A DNA stretch of 64,000 nt from the NCBI RefSeq assembly GCF_029910235.1, contig NZ_CP112875.1, positions 62,001 to 126,000 on the forward strand. The letters run 5' to 3'. The notes beneath the pieces are model-generated. The model had not been told where the DNA came from. It did not search any database and saw only the letters and a program-made list of their open reading frames with translations. The position numbers and the translations under genes were made by a program. The first letter of the stretch is position 1; every line of letters begins with the position of its first letter. Origin of the DNA: Pseudanabaena galeata CCNP1313 (lineage in GTDB: Bacteria > Cyanobacteriota > Cyanobacteriia > Pseudanabaenales > Pseudanabaenaceae). This document shows, piece after piece, positions 60,460 to 64,000 of this stretch.

Positions 60460-63171
60460 ATGGCTTCGCTAGATTATCAAGTTTTATCGCGTCGTATTTA
60501 CAGTAATTTTCCTGTGATTGGTTGGTTGTTGAGGCGTTGGGCAGCTTGGCAATTGGCGAAAGATGATGGATCGGGTGAGGCTGTGGCAATTTTGGCGGAG
60601 GTGGTGACGCGGAGTCGGGATCGGGCGGTGAGGGAGATGGCGCTGGCGGTGTTGAATCGGTTAAGGACGCAGGATGCTATTAATGGGTTTTGTCGGGTGT
60701 GGGTGGAGACTAGGCATGAGGATTTGACGGAGATCTTGAGGAGTCGGCGTTATGTGGCTACGGAACCGAGGTTGCGGGTGTTGTCGGCGTTGAAGGTGGG
60801 GGCGTTGGATGTGGTGAAGCGGGGTGGGGTTGAGGTTTTAGATTTTTTGTTGGCGGTGCTTAATGATCGCGATACGCAGGTGGCGACTGCGGCGGCTAGT
60901 TGTGTTTCTGCGCTTGAGAATAGGGTGGTTATTGATGAGTTGTGTAGGCGATGGGTGGAGTCTCGAAGTAGTCAGTTGGAGGGGATTATTCGTCAGGGTG
61001 GTTATGTTGCGAGTCAACCTGTGGCGGTGCGGGTGTTGACGGCGTTGAAGCTTAATCAGATTCAGGAGATTAGCGATGGAGGGATAGAGGTTTTAGATTG
61101 TGTGTTGAAGGCTTTTGATGATAGGGATATGGAGGTTGTGCGATCGGCGAATGTTTGTGCGGTTAGTTTGACAAATAGGGGGGCTATTGATGAGTTGTGT
61201 AAGCGGTGGGCTAGTTCTCGGAATAAACAACTAGAACAGATTATTCAGAAAGGGAAGTACATTACAAGTCAATCGGTAGAGACTCAAGTTTTGGTTACAC
61301 TCAAATTCTATCCATCCCAAAAAATAAAGGTAGATAGTACAGAAGTTTTAGATTTTTTGATAGAGGCACTAAGGGATCGGGATAATGAAATTGTTAAATC
61401 TGCGAGTATTTCTATAACTCAAATAAAAGACAAAAATATAATTGATGTCCTTTGTAAAAAATGGATCGATAATCCAACTGATTCATTAGAATATATTATT
61501 CGGCAAGGCGGCTACGAACCATATGAAGCAAGTACTAAAGCTTTGTTTTATTTTTTGTTAGGTGAGTGGCAAAAATATGAGGATCTGGATTTTGATCAAA
61601 GCTTATTATCAAAAGCTTACTATGGTGCAAGTGATAGTATCCAGAAGTTAGTTGCAGACAAGGCAAAGTTGGCAGGAAGAATAGAATGGATAAAAATCCT
61701 AACTAACACAAAAAAAGGTTTTAGTGTTGAGGAAATGACGGATAACGAATGGAGTAATTTTACTGATATTTTAGTAGCTCATCCAGACAGAAAAGAAATA
61801 TGGAGATTTTTGTATCATGCACCTGTAATTTGGAGCAAAAGATTACTCGACAACTTGGCAAAAGCATCTTGTAAATGGTTTAGGCAAGACGAACAAAAAA
61901 CAGTAGAAACTTTGTTAACTTTATCAAGAAAATCTCAAGAACATTATTTTTTATTATCTCAATGTTTGCTTGAAATTCCCATCTCGACCATCCAAGGGAA
62001 TAATCAAAATGGGTTCATGAATCAATCAACTTATTCTTTAGCGATCAGCCCAGACGGAAATGTCTTAGTATCGGGAAATGGTGACAAAACAATAAAGAGG
62101 CAAAAGGAGTTTTCTGGTAAATATGTTGCTATCAAGGGAAACGGGGACAAAGCAAAAAACAGTCAAGAGGAAGTACAGTTACTTTCCCAAAGTTTATGGA
62201 ATTTAACTGATGGTAGACCTCTCAAAAACTTAAGCATAGAGTATGATTTAGCTGCCTCACTGGTAATTAGTCCAGACGGACATATTTTAGCATCAGGCAG
62301 TTGGGATAGCACAATACGTTTATGGAGCTTGCCTAATGGCAATTATCTTAAAACTCTTAAAGGTCATGCGTACTCAGTCTATTCTTTATCAATCACTCCA
62401 GACGGACACACCTTAGTATCAGGTAGCGGGGACAGCACAATACGTTTATGGAGCTTGCCTAATGGCAATTATCTCAAAACCCTCAAAGGTCATACCGATT
62501 CAGTTCTTTCTCTGGCGATCACTCCAGACGGACGCACTTTAGTATCAGGTAGTGGGGACAGCAAAATACGCTTATGGAGCTTGCCTAATGGTAATCATCT
62601 CAAAACTCTCAAAGGTCATATCTCTTCAGTCTATTCTTTGTCAATTACGCCAGATGGACGTATTTTAATATCATCTGGTCATGATGGAACGATACGTTTA
62701 TGGAGTTTGCCTAACGGGGAGCTTTTAAAAAACATCAAAGGTCATACTGATTCAATTCCTACTCTAGCAATTAGTTCAGACGGATTTACTTTAATATCAG
62801 GTAGTGCGGATGGAAAAATATGTCTATGGAGTTTACCTGATGGAAATCATCTCAAAACTATTTCAGGATACAATTTTGTTAACTCTGTAGTAACTAGTCC
62901 CAATGGAAATTTTTTCGCAGCAGCTAGTTGTGATGGGATGATTCGTTTATGGGACGGCATTAATATTAATTCCCCAATTAGTAGGCTCACTAATCAATAT
63001 ATTAAATTACTTGAATCTCAAATCAAAGAATCTACCATAGAAGAAGATGTCCGCAATGCTCTCAAGTTTACCCTTGCTTTGATTCGATTAAGACAACAAT
63101 TTGACATCGATATTGAAGATGTATCGAGTAATGTTCAATTCAGTGAGTTTGATATTGAGATTGACGGATAA
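60460..63171 (+). CDS. Helical-repeat/WD40 protein, array copy 2
   Basis: A 903-aa paralogue. Same leader, then four units (last one entering GYEPYEASTKALFYFLLGEW), the helical region, and seven WD40 blades. Blades 3-6 are near-identical in DNA (126-bp tandem units around 62300-62760), e.g. SLSITPDGHTLVSGSGDSTI. Same terminal segment RLRQQFDIDIEDVSSNVQFS. The first three units are close to copy 1; the C-terminal half differs strongly. Confidence 0.7.
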   Translation: MASLDYQVLSRRIYSNFPVIGWLLRRWAAWQLAKDDGSGEAVAILAEVVTRSRDRAVREMALAVLNRLRTQDAINGFCRVWVETRHEDLTEILRSRRYVATEPRLRVLSALKVGALDVVKRGGVEVLDFLLAVLNDRDTQVATAAASCVSALENRVVIDELCRRWVESRSSQLEGIIRQGGYVASQPVAVRVLTALKLNQIQEISDGGIEVLDCVLKAFDDRDMEVVRSANVCAVSLTNRGAIDELCKRWASSRNKQLEQIIQKGKYITSQSVETQVLVTLKFYPSQKIKVDSTEVLDFLIEALRDRDNEIVKSASISITQIKDKNIIDVLCKKWIDNPTDSLEYIIRQGGYEPYEASTKALFYFLLGEWQKYEDLDFDQSLLSKAYYGASDSIQKLVADKAKLAGRIEWIKILTNTKKGFSVEEMTDNEWSNFTDILVAHPDRKEIWRFLYHAPVIWSKRLLDNLAKASCKWFRQDEQKTVETLLTLSRKSQEHYFLLSQCLLEIPISTIQGNNQNGFMNQSTYSLAISPDGNVLVSGNGDKTIKRQKEFSGKYVAIKGNGDKAKNSQEEVQLLSQSLWNLTDGRPLKNLSIEYDLAASLVISPDGHILASGSWDSTIRLWSLPNGNYLKTLKGHAYSVYSLSITPDGHTLVSGSGDSTIRLWSLPNGNYLKTLKGHTDSVLSLAITPDGRTLVSGSGDSKIRLWSLPNGNHLKTLKGHISSVYSLSITPDGRILISSGHDGTIRLWSLPNGELLKNIKGHTDSIPTLAISSDGFTLISGSADGKICLWSLPDGNHLKTISGYNFVNSVVTSPNGNFFAAASCDGMIRLWDGININSPISRLTNQYIKLLESQIKESTIEEDVRNALKFTLALIRLRQQFDIDIEDVSSNVQFSEFDIEIDG

Positions 63172-63296
63172 ACAAATCGCTAGTTATAAACATCTCCCCT
63201 AGCCCCAATCGTATATAGCCAAAATTATGGTAATTCCCGATGAGAGACTTGCTATTTTTTCGTTTATAATCCTAAAAGCTATCTAATAGATTACTT
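63172..63296. repeat. 125-bp spacer repeat B between array genes
   Basis: Second copy of the spacer, differing from 60335-60459 at three positions. Ends immediately before the ATG of copy 3. Confidence 0.8.
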
Positions 63297-64000
63297 ATGG
63301 CTTCGCTAGATTATCAAGTTTTATCGCGCCGTATTTACAGTGATTTTCCTGTGATTGGTTGGTTGTTGAGGCGTTGGGCGGCTTGGCAGTTGGGTAAGGA
63401 TGATGGGTCGGGTGAGGCGGTGGCGATTTTGGCGGAGGTGGTGACGCGGAGTCGGGATCGGGCGGTGAGGGAGATGGCGATCGCGGTGTTGAATCGTTTG
63501 AAGACGCAGGATGCTATTAATGGGTTTTGTCGGGTGTGGGTGGAGACTAGGCATAAGGATTTGACGGAGATCTTGAGGAGTCGGCGCTATGTGGCTACGG
63601 AACTGAGGTTGCGGGTGTTGTCGGCGTTGAAGGTGGGGGCGTTGGATGTGGTGAAGCGTGGTGGGGTTGAGGTTTTAGATTTTTTGTTGGCAGCGCTTAA
63701 TGATCGCGATACGCAGGTGGCGAATGTGGCGGCTAGTTGTGTTTCTGCGCTTGAGAATAGGGTGGTTATTGATGAGTTGTGTAGGCGATGGGTTGAGAAT
63801 CCCAATCCTGAATTAGAGTCAATTATTCGGAAGGGAAATTATGCACCTGATGAGGTAAGTAGTAGAGCTTTATTTTATTTTTTACTGGGTGAGTGGCAAA
63901 AATACGAGGATCTGGACTTTGATTACAGTCTTTTAGCTAAAGCTTATCAATCAGCAAATAAAGGTGTGCAAGCAAGGTGTAGTGAAAAAGCCAAAATAGG
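63297..64000 (+). CDS. Helical-repeat protein, array copy 3 (cut by the window end)
   Basis: Open at the right edge. The leader MASLDYQVLSRRIYSDFPVI and first unit are almost identical to copies 1 and 2. The second unit is already the terminal type (VENPNPELESIIRKGNY, then DEVSSRALFYFLLGEWQKYE), so this copy has only two units. The sharp change from GC-rich to AT-rich is at about 63795. The WD40 part presumably lies beyond the window. Confidence 0.7.
   Translation, partial: MASLDYQVLSRRIYSDFPVIGWLLRRWAAWQLGKDDGSGEAVAILAEVVTRSRDRAVREMAIAVLNRLKTQDAINGFCRVWVETRHKDLTEILRSRRYVATELRLRVLSALKVGALDVVKRGGVEVLDFLLAALNDRDTQVANVAASCVSALENRVVIDELCRRWVENPNPELESIIRKGNYAPDEVSSRALFYFLLGEWQKYEDLDFDYSLLAKAYQSANKGVQARCSEKAKI

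Noticed and set aside
63321-63805. Minus-strand frames opposite array copy 3
   Set aside because: They come from the GC-rich conserved DNA of the helical units, and the plus-strand frame is open to the window end and homologous to copies 1 and 2.
1-64000. rRNA, tRNA and riboswitches
   Set aside because: I read for tRNA-like arms and conserved rRNA stretches and saw none; a covariance-model scan would be needed to exclude them fully.

Overview
The window reads as part of a plasmid (or plasmid-like accessory replicon) of a cyanobacterium. The evidence is the very frequent octamer GCGATCGC (HIP1), a CyRepA1-type replication protein, XisI, heptad short tandem repeats, and several gene types known mainly from cyanobacterial plasmids. 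No rRNA, tRNA or core metabolic operon was found. Genus cannot be fixed from this stretch alone.

Layout. 1-13.2 kb is a plasmid maintenance and transfer block. It holds iteron-like GGACA/CCGACA repeats, a 1052-aa replication protein, small ribbon-helix-helix proteins, a membrane-anchored FtsK/VirD4-like ATPase, a first oriT-like element (7681-7830), a ParA fused to a restriction-type nuclease domain with a ParB-like partner, a short ParA plus RHH partition pair, and a truncated serine resolvase. 13.2-19.2 kb is a Tn3-family transposon with a tyrosine recombinase and an XRE/zinc-ribbon gene; its tnpA is split by an IS. 19.2-24.5 kb is dense in toxin-antitoxin pairs and relics, and includes orphan xisI and a kinase with WG repeats. 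24.6-28.3 kb is recD2 split by an ISKra4-like element. 28.3-34.2 kb is a mobilisation block: relaxase with a frameshifted C-terminus, MobC, a second oriT copy, a large TCTACA repeat array, and a three-gene operon resembling the StbABC stability/transfer arrangement. 34.3-41.1 kb holds an IS982-type IS and a second, divergent Tn3-family transposon. Both sit in the 3' end of one five-HTH gene.

41.6-46.0 kb is a tightly coupled operon: MerR-like regulator, large N6-adenine DNA methyltransferase, ComEC-like metallo-beta-lactamase-fold protein. It looks like a defence or modification cassette that I do not recognise as a named system. It abuts, tail to tail, an operon on the other strand (57.2 to 45.9 kb) related to the PRTRC ubiquitin-like cassette. 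That operon contains a MoxR ATPase, a VWA protein (split by IS1380), a RecA-fold ATPase, SSB, a Ub-like protein, an E2-like protein and a truncated PRTRC-A. No E1/ThiF gene is visible.

57.4 kb to the end is a tandem array of three paralogues. Each has an N-terminal array of about 85-aa helical repeats and, in the two complete copies, seven WD40 blades at the C-terminus. The helical repeat number falls 5, 4, 2 along the array. The first repeats are nearly identical in DNA and GC-rich, while the downstream parts are AT-rich and divergent, and the 125-bp spacers are almost identical. This array and the 41.6-46.0 kb operon are the best candidates for an undescribed system.

The region is heavily scarred. 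Two Tn3-type elements, four IS elements, at least three relic genes and several duplicated segments were resolved, most with identifiable target-site duplications or reconstructable target genes.
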